Counted from the first letter of the stretch, positions 45,394 through 55,558 are shown. The stretch is 64,000 nucleotides of DNA from Robertmurraya siralis (GCF_005502275.1 NZ_SWLZ01000012.1:59080-123079), one strand, 5' to 3'. The notes: a model not told the origin generated them from the sequence alone. Translations and numbers: made by a program.

Positions 45394-45488
45394 CTAGTTT
45401 GTAATGCAAGATAGCATGGTATTAAATAAAGCTATTTGGTAAAACATAATAGCTTTTCAAAAAAAAACTAACTTGCAATACATAATAG
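45394..45488. promoter_or_regulatory. Three 21-bp operator repeats upstream of padR
   Basis: Copies at 45394-45414, 45432-45452 and 45468-45488 all begin with CTA, end with ATAG, and share TTG/TGG, AA and CA at fixed places (13 to 15 fixed positions). Spacing is 38 and 36 bp. Confidence 0.6.
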
Positions 45489-45711
45489 TCATTTTCAGTG
45501 TAGCATCGTTGCAATTTTTTTGTCAAGATATCTTTTAAATGCCACTAAAATTGCTTTCATTTCGTTTAAATCTGTCGTTTGATCAAGTTCATGCACCATC
45601 TGGAAACAATAAGAAAAATTATAGAAAATTGGAGAAACAAATATGATAAGGTATAAGCAAAAATTCGTCTCAGTGAATCTCTCACTGCAAAGATATGTTG
45701 GTGTTGAGATG

Positions 45712-45738
45712 AAAAAGCAGTGAGGTTATCCCCACTGC
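45712..45738 (-). terminator. Terminator of the second DoxX gene
   Basis: On the minus strand GCAGTG and CACTGC pair over a 10-base loop followed by TTTTT. Confidence 0.75.
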
Positions 45739-45750
45739 CTTCTCTCTATT

Positions 45751-46266
45751 TTAAGCTGAAATAGTTTGCCCTGCTTCGTTCTTGCCTTTCCCTGTTAATT
45801 TACGAAGATATGGTAATACGTAGCGATCTAAACCGTATTTGCCAGCATTGTAGCCAGCAGCTGCAATAAATACGCCCATAATAATGTCTGTAGGATTATG
45901 AGATACTGTCCCAGATAACATAAATGAGAAATTCATAACAAGCGCAAAAAATGCAGCTGCTGTTGTTAAACAGCCAAGAATAAGTCCTAAGCCTACGAGG
46001 AATTCACCCATTGGAATTATGAAATTAAATAATCCTGCATTTGGAAGGGCGAAACTTTCAAGGAATGTTACCCAACCGCTATAAACTGCTGTTCCATCTG
46101 GACCCATTACAGGGTTTGCAACTGCACCATTTAAAAACCCACTTGCATCAAAACCGCCAGTTAGTTTTCCCCAGCCCGCTGACATCCAGGCCCAACCTAA
46201 ATATATGCGGACCACTGTTAAAATCCCTGCAACAATGTTGTTTTCTCTTAATAATTTACCAAACAT
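45751..46266 (-). CDS. DoxX family membrane protein (copy 2)
   Basis: 171 residues, the same length as copy 1 (43067-43582) and differing in only about 20 positions, mainly in the middle (FNFIIPMGEFLVGLG for FSTLVAWGELLVGLG) and the C-terminus. Third-base changes are common between the two genes, so the duplication is not brand new and the proteins are under selection. It has its own Rex-box-like site and terminator. Confidence 0.85.
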   Translation of the reverse strand: MFGKLLRENNIVAGILTVVRIYLGWAWMSAGWGKLTGGFDASGFLNGAVANPVMGPDGTAVYSGWVTFLESFALPNAGLFNFIIPMGEFLVGLGLILGCLTTAAAFFALVMNFSFMLSGTVSHNPTDIIMGVFIAAAGYNAGKYGLDRYVLPYLRKLTGKGKNEAGQTISA

Positions 46267-46864
46267 AATAATCTCTCCTTACTAAGGTATAAATGATGAA
46301 TATATAATAATTTCTTTCCTGTGAAAAGATTAACATGTCTAATCCAACAAAAACATAATATTGTGTAATAGTTCACAATGTTGAAACAAAACTATGACAA
46401 ATTTTTGAACATCTAAACTAAGCTATTTTTACTTCTTACAATTTCATATTTAAGATTTTTATTAGACCGACAATTATGAAACAGATTGTTAGAATATGTC
46501 TTTCCTTTGACGCCACTTCATAAGAAAAATAGCTTCAGCAAGCAATTGAATACAACTGATCTAAGTAATTTACAATTAATGGAATTGAAAGTTGTAATGA
46601 AAAAAGTTGAAAATATTCGTGAATCAATATAGTGATTGAGGCCATGAATGCAGATACTATATAAGAGAACTTTAAGGAGTTTAAAGATAAATGGAGAAAC
46701 AATTTAGCTTTAAGTGATTTGACTAGTAAATAAGGAAAGGAGACTTTTTATATCCTGATAAGTTTTATGAGACCTATTAATTTTAGTATCCTTATTTCGT
46801 GCTCAACTGACGAACCTGTTAATTAATACCTATATTAAAATAAGGAAAATACGGAGATATAAAT
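46267..46864. other. Intergenic region with decayed sequence
   Basis: Apart from the Rex-like site, an open frame near 46490-46630 on the plus strand (ending QLMELKVVMKKVENIRESI) looks protein-like but has no start or ribosome binding site. I do not recognise it. Confidence 0.35.
46361..46378. promoter_or_regulatory. Rex-box-like operator of DoxX copy 2
   Basis: TTGTGTAATAGTTCACAA fits TTGTGAA-N4-TTCACAA at 13 of 14 defined bases, at the same distance from the gene as the site of copy 1. Confidence 0.72.
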
Positions 46865-47509
46865 CTACAGCATTCCCCAGAAAAAACTGATTTTAGCGGT
46901 AAGAAAGAATAGAATCATCCCTATTATAACCACCTTAATGATTTGTTTTGGAGTCTGATACAATATAAATATTGTGGAAATCCAAAGTATCAATTCTAGA
47001 GTATCCTTGATATAAATATACCAATTTCCAATCCCAAATGCCTGTCTAGAAATGAACATGATTATTATTGCAGAAATTGAAGTAGCCATTATTCCCTTAC
47101 CTTTTGCATACCAGCATACATAAGCGAATAATGGCGAAATAATAGTCATGATTATCCAAATTGTCATATATGATTTAGGGAAAAATCCAGCGATCATAAT
47201 AGTATATAGATAGTAGCTACTTACCAAGCCTGCAAAAAACAAAAAAACATTTATTCCGGACCTAACAGGTGTTTTGCTATACACAGATATTAGTATGGCA
47301 AGGAAAAGCCAAATTCCCATACGCGAAAAAAAATTCCGTAAATCTAACACTTCAAGAAAGTAAGGTAATAAATTACTTGCAGTTTCATCAAGAACTTTGG
47401 AGACTAATCCTAAAACAACTCCTGCAATAAATATTAAGACAGAGTATAACAATTGTCTTGATTGTGATATTTTTATTGGTCTGCGAATCTCATTTAAAAA
47501 CTTTTCCAT
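46865..47509 (-). CDS. Multi-pass membrane protein of unknown function (DUF6518-like)
   Basis: 214 residues from the ATG at 47509 behind TTGGAGGA. About seven hydrophobic helices; no motif of an enzyme or transporter family. The general pattern (short cytoplasmic start, VLGLVSKVLDE loop, many helices) resembles DUF6518 proteins of Firmicutes, but this match is uncertain. Single gene. Confidence 0.6.
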   Translation of the reverse strand: MEKFLNEIRRPIKISQSRQLLYSVLIFIAGVVLGLVSKVLDETASNLLPYFLEVLDLRNFFSRMGIWLFLAILISVYSKTPVRSGINVFLFFAGLVSSYYLYTIMIAGFFPKSYMTIWIIMTIISPLFAYVCWYAKGKGIMATSISAIIIMFISRQAFGIGNWYIYIKDTLELILWISTIFILYQTPKQIIKVVIIGMILFFLTAKISFFWGML

Positions 47510-47692
47510 ATATTCCTCCAAGGCTTACCCAAACAAATTCTAAAGCTATTTTCCAATTGTAGCTGCTCAACTATTTCTAGAGCTTCCTGCATTTAACACT
47601 AACAATTTAAAATGCATAAAATGTTATTTCAAAAATAAACTATTTCATAGAAATCTTCAAGATAAATTGGTCAAAATAGCCATCATATTCAC

Positions 47693-47730
47693 AAAAAAGA
47701 CAGGAAATTTATCATTTATTTCCTGTCTTT
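47693..47730 (-). terminator. Terminator of mqo
   Basis: AAAGACAGGAAA and TTTCCTGTCTTT form the stem; on the minus strand six T follow. Confidence 0.82.
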
Positions 47731-47754
47731 ACCCTTTCAAAATGATTATGGCCA

Positions 47755-49296
47755 TTACACTTCTAGCAATTGTCGCTCTTCAATTGTTACTTTTATTTTT
47801 TGCGTTTCCTTCTTTTCCAATAAGCCAAGCGTTTCGGAAGTATTCGTGTGAACTGCTTGCAACAATGCTTGATCTTCCACAAGTGATTTCCCATACGATG
47901 GAATCATTTCTGTAATTTTTTCGTTCCATTTTTCTTTATAATCAGGAAAGCATTTCTCAATAACCTCGAGCATAACATGAACTGCAGTCGAAGCACCTGG
48001 AGAGGCACCTAGCAATGCCGCAATTGAACCATCTTCGGCGTTGATCACTTCCGTTCCAAATTGCAAAGTTCCTTTGCCTCCCGTTTCAGTATCCTTAATT
48101 ACTTGAACTCGTTGGCCAGCAACGATTAAATCCCAATCCTCCGATTTGGCAGTCGGGATGAATTCACGAAGCTCTTCCATTCGTTGTTCTTTTGATAACA
48201 GTACCTGTTGGATTAAATACTTCGTTAATGGGATTTCTTTTACCCCTGCTGCAAGCATGGTTAACAGATTATGGACTTTTAAGGAAGTGATTAAATCCAA
48301 CTTAGAGCCTGTTTTCAGAAATTTCGGCGAAAACCCTGCAAAAGGTCCGAATAATAATGACTTTTTATTGTTAATGAATCGTGTATCAAGATGTGGAACA
48401 GACATTGGTGGTGCTCCAACCTTTGCCTTGCCATAAACCTTTGCATGATGCTTTTCAACCACTTCCGGATTATTACAAACCATAAATAATCCGCTTACAG
48501 GAAATCCGCCAATATGCTTTCCTTCAGGAATACCTGATTTTTGCAGGAGGTGAAGACTACCTCCCCCGCCACCGATAAAGACAAATTTCGCTGTATGTCT
48601 TTCAGTCAGGCCGTTTTCTTCATTTTTTACTTTTAATTCCCACTCGCCATCATCCGTGCGATTAATATCTTTAACACAATGATTATAGTTAATCTGTACA
48701 TTTTGTTCCTTTAAATGTTGAAACAGCATCCGAGTTAAAGCCCCAAAGTTTACGTCCGTACCTGAATCGATTTTCGTTGCTGCTATCGGGACATTCAATT
48801 CGCGCTCTTGCATAATGAGCGGTATCCATTCTTTTAACTTATTGGGATCATCGGAAAATTCCATTCCTTGAAAAAGCGGGTGGTTTGATAGCGCTTCAAA
48901 ACGTTTTTGTAAAAAAGAAACATTTTCTTCTCCTTGCACAAGGCTCATATGCGGTAACGCCCGAATAAAATTTTGTGGATTTTTGATCAACCCCTTCTTA
49001 ACTAGATATGACCAAAACTGCATAGAAACTCTAAACTGTTCATTAATATTAATGGCCTTGCTAATATCAATTGTTCCATCTGGCTTTTCAACTGTGTAGT
49101 TTAATTCACAAAGTGCCGCATGACCAGTCCCAGCATTATTCCACTCGTTAGAACTTTCTTCACCTGCAGAAGCAAGCTTTTCAAACACTGTAATGTTCCA
49201 ATCTGGCGCTAATTCTTTTAAAATGGTTCCGAGCGTAGCACTCATAATTCCAGCACCAATTAAGATAATCTCTGTTCTTGTTTCCCCGTAGCTCAT
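47755..49296 (-). CDS. mqo: Malate:quinone oxidoreductase
   Basis: 513 residues from the ATG at 49296 with AGGAG upstream; 14 additional codons upstream are not family-like. FAD-binding [15 protein letters not shown] at the start, [42 protein letters not shown] and [15 protein letters not shown] match Mqo throughout. The membrane-associated enzyme oxidises malate to oxaloacetate and passes electrons to quinone, bypassing NAD-linked malate dehydrogenase. Confidence 0.95.
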   Translation of the reverse strand: MSYGETRTEIILIGAGIMSATLGTILKELAPDWNITVFEKLASAGEESSNEWNNAGTGHAALCELNYTVEKPDGTIDISKAININEQFRVSMQFWSYLVKKGLIKNPQNFIRALPHMSLVQGEENVSFLQKRFEALSNHPLFQGMEFSDDPNKLKEWIPLIMQERELNVPIAATKIDSGTDVNFGALTRMLFQHLKEQNVQINYNHCVKDINRTDDGEWELKVKNEENGLTERHTAKFVFIGGGGGSLHLLQKSGIPEGKHIGGFPVSGLFMVCNNPEVVEKHHAKVYGKAKVGAPPMSVPHLDTRFINNKKSLLFGPFAGFSPKFLKTGSKLDLITSLKVHNLLTMLAAGVKEIPLTKYLIQQVLLSKEQRMEELREFIPTAKSEDWDLIVAGQRVQVIKDTETGGKGTLQFGTEVINAEDGSIAALLGASPGASTAVHVMLEVIEKCFPDYKEKWNEKITEMIPSYGKSLVEDQALLQAVHTNTSETLGLLEKKETQKIKVTIEERQLLEV

Positions 49297-49851
49297 GTTT
49301 ATCGGACTCCTATAATTCGCAGAAAGAATGATAAGCACAGTACTTAGACTTACCTCGACTCTGGATTTATTATTATTTAATGATAGTTTATCAGAATTTT
49401 TGATAGATTAAAATATTTATTTACTATAAGTATAAGTAAAACCTAATAATACTTGATAATTCGTAGAAATGGAAGACTTAAATTAAAGCGTTTACATATT
49501 TTTTCCTAAAAATTTACAATTGCTTAATGTAAAACAAGGATCGAATTATTAGCCTAGAAAAATATCAATAACTAGAATCAAATTTTTATTGCGGAAGTAT
49601 GATTTCAAGTGAAAAAGTCGAGAATGTAAATGTCTCTCTTTATCATTCTTGAAATATTGAGCGCCACTAATCATTTAATTAGTCGTTATTTGAGGTTTAC
49701 CCTAAGGGAATTAGTGATACCGCAAAGTTTGACATATGTTAGATGGTGCAAAACAGCAACTTGAGTTAGAGCGACTTTAACCAAAATTATTCAATGTCTG
49801 GTTATATATTTTTATTAAATTTTTAATACCATATAAGGAGGAAAATGAAAA
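49297..49851. other. Intergenic region upstream of ahpC
   Basis: No supported gene. I looked for a PerR box (TTATAATNATTATAA) and found no good match. A stretch near 49764-49790 resembles 50878-50906 (see findings). Confidence 0.4.
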
Positions 49852-50415
49852 ATGTCTTTAATCGGAAAAAAAGTATTACCATTCACAGCACAAGCGTATC
49901 ACAATGGAGATTTTATCACTGTAAGTGATGAAAATTTCAAAGGGAAATGGAGTGTTGTTTGTTTTTACCCTGCAGATTTCACATTTGTTTGCCCAACTGA
50001 GCTTGAAGATCTGCAAAATGAATATGCTACATTAAAGGAGCTTGGAGTTGAAGTATACTCCGTTTCTACAGATACTCATTTCACACATAAAGCTTGGCAT
50101 GATCATTCAGAAGCAATTAGCAAAATTGAGTATATTATGATTGGTGACCCCTCACAAAAACTCTCTCGTAACTTTGAAGTTTTGGATGAAGAAGCAGGAC
50201 TTGCTCAACGCGGCACTTTCATCATTGATCCAGATGGCATTGTTCAAGCTGTTGAGATCAACGCTGACGGCATCGGACGTGATGCAAGCACATTGGTAAA
50301 CAAAATTAAAGCGGCCCAATATGTACGCAACAATCCAGGCGAGGTTTGCCCGGCAAAATGGCAAGAAGGCGGAGAAACACTGAAGCCAAGTCTTGATCTT
50401 GTAGGGAAAATTTAA
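49852..50415 (+). CDS. ahpC: Alkyl hydroperoxide reductase AhpC (2-Cys peroxiredoxin)
   Basis: 187 residues, AAGGAGG before the ATG. Peroxidatic Cys47 in DFTFVCPTE and resolving cysteine in PGEVCPAKW near residue 166. Length and sequence are those of bacterial AhpC. It reduces hydrogen peroxide and organic peroxides and normally depends on AhpF for electrons. The following ahpF is truncated to 35 codons, so another reductase must serve it. Confidence 0.96.
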   Translation: MSLIGKKVLPFTAQAYHNGDFITVSDENFKGKWSVVCFYPADFTFVCPTELEDLQNEYATLKELGVEVYSVSTDTHFTHKAWHDHSEAISKIEYIMIGDPSQKLSRNFEVLDEEAGLAQRGTFIIDPDGIVQAVEINADGIGRDASTLVNKIKAAQYVRNNPGEVCPAKWQEGGETLKPSLDLVGKI

Positions 50416-50426
50416 GGAGTAATATC

Positions 50427-50534
50427 ATGTTATTAGAAGCAGATATTAAAGCACAATTAGCTCAATATCTTCAGATGATGAAGGGTGACATTCTTCTTAA
50501 AGTGAGTGCTGGAGATGACCAAGTATCCCGCTGA
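50427..50534 (+). pseudogene. ahpF: ahpF fragment (first 35 codons)
   Basis: Eleven bases after ahpC, with AAGGAG before the ATG, the frame reads MLLEADIKAQLAQYLQMM then ILLKVSAGDDQVS and stops at TGA. This is the N-terminus of the AhpF reductase; the remaining about 470 codons are absent. Confidence 0.85.
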
Positions 50535-51056
50535 CTATTTAATTCGTAGCTAACAAGATGGAGAGGATTAATGTCTCCCTGAAATAATTTATAGAATACT
50601 GATTATATGATTAATAAACATCTTTCCATTCTGCGATATTTTCTTGATCATGATTTGCGTTCCTTCTCCATCTTCTACAACCTCAAGAGAACCTTGCTTC
50701 AGATGCCCGCCCTTTGAAAAAAGAATTGATGAACTGAACCTCGAATTACCATCATTGCTGTTGACAAGCAGGAAGGTAAATGAATTGAAATGATGTCAAA
50801 AAAAAATAAAAATTATAGAACAATTGTCTACATAGCCAATGATTTTTCAAAAGTAATCGAGCATTTGTCAAATCCAGATACTAAGTTGGAGCGTTTTAAC
50901 CACCAAATTATATAACAGGACCTTAAACATAGTACATTCTTCACTATTCTCTCTTTCTTTCATGATTTCCCTTCCATAACTAGTACTATTTTAATATACT
51001 ATGTGTAACATGATATAAAATTGGAGGTTTACTAAGCTTGTGAAAGGAGAGGTACG
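50535..51056. other. Intergenic region with unidentified open frames
   Basis: On the minus strand 50589-50795 is open for about 68 codons (SRFSSSILFSKGGHLKQGS and EVVEDGEGTQIMIKK) without a start, so probably a gene fragment. On the plus strand a separate 40-codon frame lies at 50793-50915. No family recognised for either. Confidence 0.35.
50793..50915 (+). CDS. Possible small protein
   Basis: 40 codons starting MSKKNKNYRTIVYIANDF and ending KLERFNHQII. GGAAGG lies about 14 bp upstream, farther than ideal. Basic, soluble, no known family. It could be the tail of a lost gene. Confidence 0.25.
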   Translation: MSKKNKNYRTIVYIANDFSKVIEHLSNPDTKLERFNHQII

Positions 51057-51944
51057 ATGGAGTTTTTACCTTTTGGAGAATCTCTGAGAAATATACGCAA
51101 AAGAGCCGGTTTTAGTCAAAAGGAACTAGCTTCTGGCATATGCTCTCAGGCCCAAATTAGTAAAATCGAAAAAAATATCGAAATTCCTTCAGCACTGATA
51201 CTAAATGAAATTTCTAAAAAACTTGGTGTTGATATGAACTATTTTTTTGAAATTCAGCAATCTCACAAAATTGAATTTATAAAAGAGTTCAAAAGTAAAG
51301 TTTGGAATTTAAAAAAGCAAAAAAAATACGCAGAGCTGCAAAAACTAATCTTAAAAACAAAAAAAAATCCCCTTTTTCAGGATGGAGAAAATCTAAAATT
51401 TCTAATATGGCATGAAGCGATTTGTCTTCATTACGTACAAAATAAATCCTCCGAAGCGGTTGACCTATTAAAAAAAGGACTTCAAATTAACCCTTACGAA
51501 AAAGAAGAATTTTTTAAAGAAATTGATATACAAATTATAAATAGCCTTGCAGTTCTACAAAAAGAATTAAAGATGTATGAAGAATCAGAGGCCAATTTCC
51601 AAAAAGCTTCTGAACTTCTGAAGTACATTCCGCAGTTATCGGATAATACAATTGAGTTAAGAAGATTGTTCGGATTAGCACAGCTATATACGGATACCGA
51701 TAGGTTTGAGGAATCTCTCTCTGCCTGTATAGCTGGAATTAAGCTCTGTAATGAATTAGAGACCCTTTATTTATTAGGGCATCTCCAATATCAATTGGGA
51801 GAAAATTATGCTAAGCTTGGCAAGATATCTGAAGCAAAGAAAGCATTTAATAAAGCATGTCTGATTTTCCAACTCCAGGACAACTCGTTTTATGTTAAGC
51901 TAGTTAAAGAAAATGAAGCTGAACTAATAGGGAAAAGTCATTAG
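51057..51944 (+). CDS. XRE-TPR regulator (PlcR/NprR-like), copy 1
   Basis: 295 residues, start 5 bp after AAGGAGAGG. Residues about 8-62 are an XRE helix-turn-helix (RNIRKRAGFSQKELASGICSQ). The remainder is a chain of TPR-like helix pairs (YEESEANFQKASELL, DRFEESLSACIAGIKLC, GKISEAKKAFNKACLIF). This is the layout of RRNPP quorum-sensing receptors, which bind short secreted peptides in the TPR groove. I find no obvious peptide gene next to it. Copy 2 follows 24 bp later. Confidence 0.82.
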   Translation: MEFLPFGESLRNIRKRAGFSQKELASGICSQAQISKIEKNIEIPSALILNEISKKLGVDMNYFFEIQQSHKIEFIKEFKSKVWNLKKQKKYAELQKLILKTKKNPLFQDGENLKFLIWHEAICLHYVQNKSSEAVDLLKKGLQINPYEKEEFFKEIDIQIINSLAVLQKELKMYEESEANFQKASELLKYIPQLSDNTIELRRLFGLAQLYTDTDRFEESLSACIAGIKLCNELETLYLLGHLQYQLGENYAKLGKISEAKKAFNKACLIFQLQDNSFYVKLVKENEAELIGKSH

Positions 51945-51968
51945 ATTTTTGAAGTAAGAGGTGTAGAT

Positions 51969-52883
51969 TTGAAAATGTTTAGTCTTGGTCAAGCAATAAG
52001 GGAACTTAGACAAAAAATGGGATTAAGTCAAAAAGAGCTGGCTTCTGGTATATGTAACCAAGCCCAGATTTCAAATATTGAAAAAAATAATTATACCCCA
52101 TCAGCAATGCTGCTAAATCAAATCTCCACTAAGTTAGGCGTGGATATGAATTATTTTTTTGAAATGCAAGAATCCTACAAAATCGAGTATATTAGCAATA
52201 GTAAGAAATATATTCGTCAACTAGTACGGAATAGAGATTATGAAAATTTATATTTCACGATCCTTTCTGAAAAAAAACATCCATACTATCAAGAGAAAGA
52301 AAATTTACAATTTATTTTGTGGCATGAAGCCATTTGCATTCATTATGTGAAAAATAATTCAAAGTTAGCCTTTGAGATGTTGGATGAGGCTCTTCACATA
52401 ACGAATAATAAACGCTACTACACAGAACAAGAAATGGAAATCCTTAACAGTATTGCCGTAATCAAGCGAGAAACAGGTTTCTTTGAAGAGTCCGAACAAC
52501 TGTTTCGGAAGGCGCTAAAAAAATTATGCGAAATCCCTAAAATAACAAATCATTTAATTGAACTTAAACTCCTATTTGGGTTAGCCCAATTGCTTACAGA
52601 TATTGAGAATTATGAAGAGTCATTACACTATTGTGAAAAGGGAATAAAGATTTGCAATCAAGCTGAAATTTTATCAATATTAGGCGAGTTCCTTTATCAA
52701 CGCGGTGTAAACCTTGCAAGATTAGGAAATTGCGAAGAAGCTCGAAAATCATTCGAGCAATCAATTCATATATTCGAAATTCAAAATAATACTTTTTTAT
52801 TAGAAAGTGTCAAAGAAAATCAGGCAGCACTATTAGGGGAAAAAATTAAGAATGGATCCGCACAGGAATTCCTGCGAGAATGA
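51969..52883 (+). CDS. XRE-TPR regulator (PlcR/NprR-like), copy 2
   Basis: 304 residues from a TTG 7 bp after AGAGG (an ATG two codons on is the alternative). Same layout as copy 1 and the same GLSQKELASGICNQAQISNIEK core, with about half of the residues identical overall. The helix-turn-helix is better conserved than the TPR part, as expected if both bind related DNA but different ligands. Ends at a strong terminator. Confidence 0.82.
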   Translation: MKMFSLGQAIRELRQKMGLSQKELASGICNQAQISNIEKNNYTPSAMLLNQISTKLGVDMNYFFEMQESYKIEYISNSKKYIRQLVRNRDYENLYFTILSEKKHPYYQEKENLQFILWHEAICIHYVKNNSKLAFEMLDEALHITNNKRYYTEQEMEILNSIAVIKRETGFFEESEQLFRKALKKLCEIPKITNHLIELKLLFGLAQLLTDIENYEESLHYCEKGIKICNQAEILSILGEFLYQRGVNLARLGNCEEARKSFEQSIHIFEIQNNTFLLESVKENQAALLGEKIKNGSAQEFLRE

Positions 52884-52951
52884 ATAAAAGGGAGCTTTTC
52901 CTCGTGAATAATCGAATAAGCCTGCGCCTTGCTTATCGAAGGGCGATGGTT

Positions 52952-52999
52952 AAAAAGGATAGACAAAGAGGTAAGAATTCCTCAGTGTCTATCCTTTTT
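52952..52999. terminator. Bidirectional terminator
   Basis: AAAAAGGATAGACA and its perfect complement TGTCTATCCTTTTT flank a 20-base loop between two convergent genes. Confidence 0.88.
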
Positions 53000-53006
53000 A
53001 TTCGGG

Positions 53007-55148
53007 CTATTCATTTTTCACAAAGCTTCCCGTATTCAGCCATTCAAATTGACGGTGTCTAATCTGGAACAAAATCATCGGATCATAAAATGTTTCCGGA
53101 TTGGATTTGAAAGATTGCAGTTCTTTTTCATACAGTTCTTTATCTCTCTCTAACTGCTCGACCGTATTTTGCAAAGCGTGGATTGGATTGCTGAAAAACA
53201 TGGAAATGTCACGATCTAAAGAACGCTCAAAAATATCAAGCTGCTGCAAAAATCTCTTTGTAATCAATTTTGTTACTTCAGTGAAATCTTCATGTTCAAT
53301 ATGTTTTTTGTATTGTCCTGCTAAAAATCCTTTATTTTGTGATAAACCACCTAATAGTTTACCAGCACTCTTTAGTAAAAATTGTGTTGGGCTAAACCGT
53401 AAAAAGAAATTTTCTTTTTCATAGGAGATAAAACTAGTCATGCGTTCCATATCACGCTTCCAATCATTAAGGACTTGAAAATCACATTCCATCTGCAATC
53501 GATCTTCCCCTAGCAATTGGTTCAACCCATCTGACATCTCATCCAAAAATTTCTTGCTTTCAATAAACTCTAATTCCGATTTTTTTACCCATCCTTGAAA
53601 CTTCTTCTGAAACAATGGCTGCACTGTTTCGTATAAATATTGCTGAACTCGCTCATTCATGGCCTCATTAATTTCAACATGTATTTTTTTGAAATCACTA
53701 TTTTCAGTCACCAAGTCAGAGCAACTCTTTAAAATTTCTGGGATCTTTGACTCAATACTATTTTTAATATCCTCTTTATTCAGCGCAAAAGATTTCTTGA
53801 TTACTTTATTCTTTGCAAATTTTAAATCATCAAGCTGATGTACTGCCCCGTTTAATTTTGAAAGGATTTCCTTATGCCAATTAATATTGGTTTGTAGCTG
53901 CTTCTTCTGCTCTTCTTTCTTTTCTAATAACAGATCCAGCAACTTTCTAATTAATTGCAACATGACTTCATAGCGTTCCACTTCATTAAATTCCTGTAAA
54001 AACAGTTTGATATCATCATCATTTTCAATTTTTACTGTTTTTCCATCCCATTTAAGGAGTTCGGACATATTAATCGATTCATCCTCCCCCCAATTAATAA
54101 TATCAAACAAAAGCTGTATACTCTCTTCCATAGACCTTATTGAAACAGGCTCACGACTTATAAAAGCTTCCGCACTTTCAACTACTTCCCTATCCAATGT
54201 TGTTGGAAAATAATCATTCCATGCTAAGATTCCACCATTTACAAGAGGAGCATCTTCTAAATCAACGATTCTTACCCAATTTTTAAATAAATCTGGGATC
54301 AGATTTTCGATATCTTTAATTAAAAACTTACCGTTTATTAAAGTAAAGAATACCTCGCGAAAGAGCTGCTTCGTTTCCTGCCAGCGCTCCTGTTCACCCG
54401 CTTCCATTTCGTTAAACAGTTGATTCAAACTTTGCACCCAATCTAAGAGTTTGCCATCTTCCTCATACCTCTTCCATAAAGAGGAAAGTAATTGTTCAAA
54501 ATGCGCTTGGCTAAAGTCCTTTAAAATCATTAAGCTTTCTTTAAAATATTCAGGTGGTAATTCTTTTGTATACCCTTCTACTACATAGGATTTTAAGATT
54601 GAAAACCACTGTACTGACTTTAATCTTATTCCCTCTTGAACAGCTAGCTCAACTGCACTTTTCCAATCTTGATTTTCCTCATAAAATCTTCGAGCTGTTT
54701 CCGTTACTTTAGGATAATCTGGATTAATCGAAACGACCCATTTTATAATATGGTCTGCCTTCTCTAGATTTCTAATTTTTGTATATAAAGAAAATAAATG
54801 CAAACCAATTTCGGAGTTTAAGACAAGGGAATCTGTCACAATGGACGTATAAAGCTTTTCACCCTCTGAATAATAGCCTAATTGAACATATGCATCCGCC
54901 ATATTCTTTTTTGCCCATGAGCTCAATTCGTTATTAACATATTCCCATTTATATATAGCTGCCTCAAAATCCTTATAATGATAATAAAGCTCACCTTGTG
55001 CATAACGGATATTCGATAGGTCAGCCTCATCTTTTCTTTGTTCTTCGGCAAAAAGCCCACCTAAAACTTCCATTGAATTTTCATATTTATCTTCACTTAG
55101 AAATTGTTCAAAGTATTGTCTGTTTTTTAACATTTCTTCTAAATTCAT
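53007..55148 (-). CDS. Large TPR and coiled-coil protein, possibly related to the stalk of dynamin-like proteins
   Basis: 713 residues. Residues 1-180 are TPR-like repeats (YAQGELYYHYKDFEAAIYKWE, NMADAYVQLGYYSEGEKLY). The rest is almost entirely helical and charged, with coiled coils near 400-560 and 670-700 and a hydrophobic patch (FLRFSPTQFLLKSAGKLLGG) near 595 like the membrane-contact tip of bacterial dynamin-like proteins. No P-loop GTPase motif is present, so if it is a dynamin relative the G domain has been lost or belongs to another protein. No signal peptide. Function unknown. Confidence 0.6.
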   Translation of the reverse strand: MNLEEMLKNRQYFEQFLSEDKYENSMEVLGGLFAEEQRKDEADLSNIRYAQGELYYHYKDFEAAIYKWEYVNNELSSWAKKNMADAYVQLGYYSEGEKLYTSIVTDSLVLNSEIGLHLFSLYTKIRNLEKADHIIKWVVSINPDYPKVTETARRFYEENQDWKSAVELAVQEGIRLKSVQWFSILKSYVVEGYTKELPPEYFKESLMILKDFSQAHFEQLLSSLWKRYEEDGKLLDWVQSLNQLFNEMEAGEQERWQETKQLFREVFFTLINGKFLIKDIENLIPDLFKNWVRIVDLEDAPLVNGGILAWNDYFPTTLDREVVESAEAFISREPVSIRSMEESIQLLFDIINWGEDESINMSELLKWDGKTVKIENDDDIKLFLQEFNEVERYEVMLQLIRKLLDLLLEKKEEQKKQLQTNINWHKEILSKLNGAVHQLDDLKFAKNKVIKKSFALNKEDIKNSIESKIPEILKSCSDLVTENSDFKKIHVEINEAMNERVQQYLYETVQPLFQKKFQGWVKKSELEFIESKKFLDEMSDGLNQLLGEDRLQMECDFQVLNDWKRDMERMTSFISYEKENFFLRFSPTQFLLKSAGKLLGGLSQNKGFLAGQYKKHIEHEDFTEVTKLITKRFLQQLDIFERSLDRDISMFFSNPIHALQNTVEQLERDKELYEKELQSFKSNPETFYDPMILFQIRHRQFEWLNTGSFVKNE

Positions 55149-55558
55149 AGCATCCTCCGAAGAATGTATTTTTAAAGCGAAGTCGATCTTAGCTTTACCA
55201 TCGACGTTTTTTCACTATTCCTTACTCTACCATGATAATTTAGCAAAGGACTATATGAGAAAAGTAGCAATCTTGCGCATCGTTTCTTAAAAGACTATGG
55301 GACGATCTGCTCTTTTCCCAAAAAAGTTAATTGCCAAAAACACTTATCATGGTACAACCTTTACGATTCTGGAACTTTCTACCTCCCCTTTATAAATATT
55401 GGCTCTTTTATGACTATATGTCGGGTCATTTGTCATATTTCTATTGAATTTGAAACTTTTTTTATCAAATTAAGAACAAATGTCACTACTTTGTTCTTAA
55501 AAAAGCAGGACGGATTATGTTAAGGTTATTCCATTGCAAACAACAAGGAGGTAGCAGC
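55149..55558. other. Intergenic region
   Basis: Divergent promoters are expected here. I see no gene, riboswitch or clear operator. Confidence 0.4.

Noticed and set aside
49297..49851. PerR box upstream of ahpC
   Set aside because: I found no match close to TTATAATNATTATAA.
52880..53062. 60-codon frame after the second XRE-TPR gene, considered as a signal peptide gene
   Set aside because: It runs through the terminator hairpin, lacks a hydrophobic export signal and has no good ribosome binding site.
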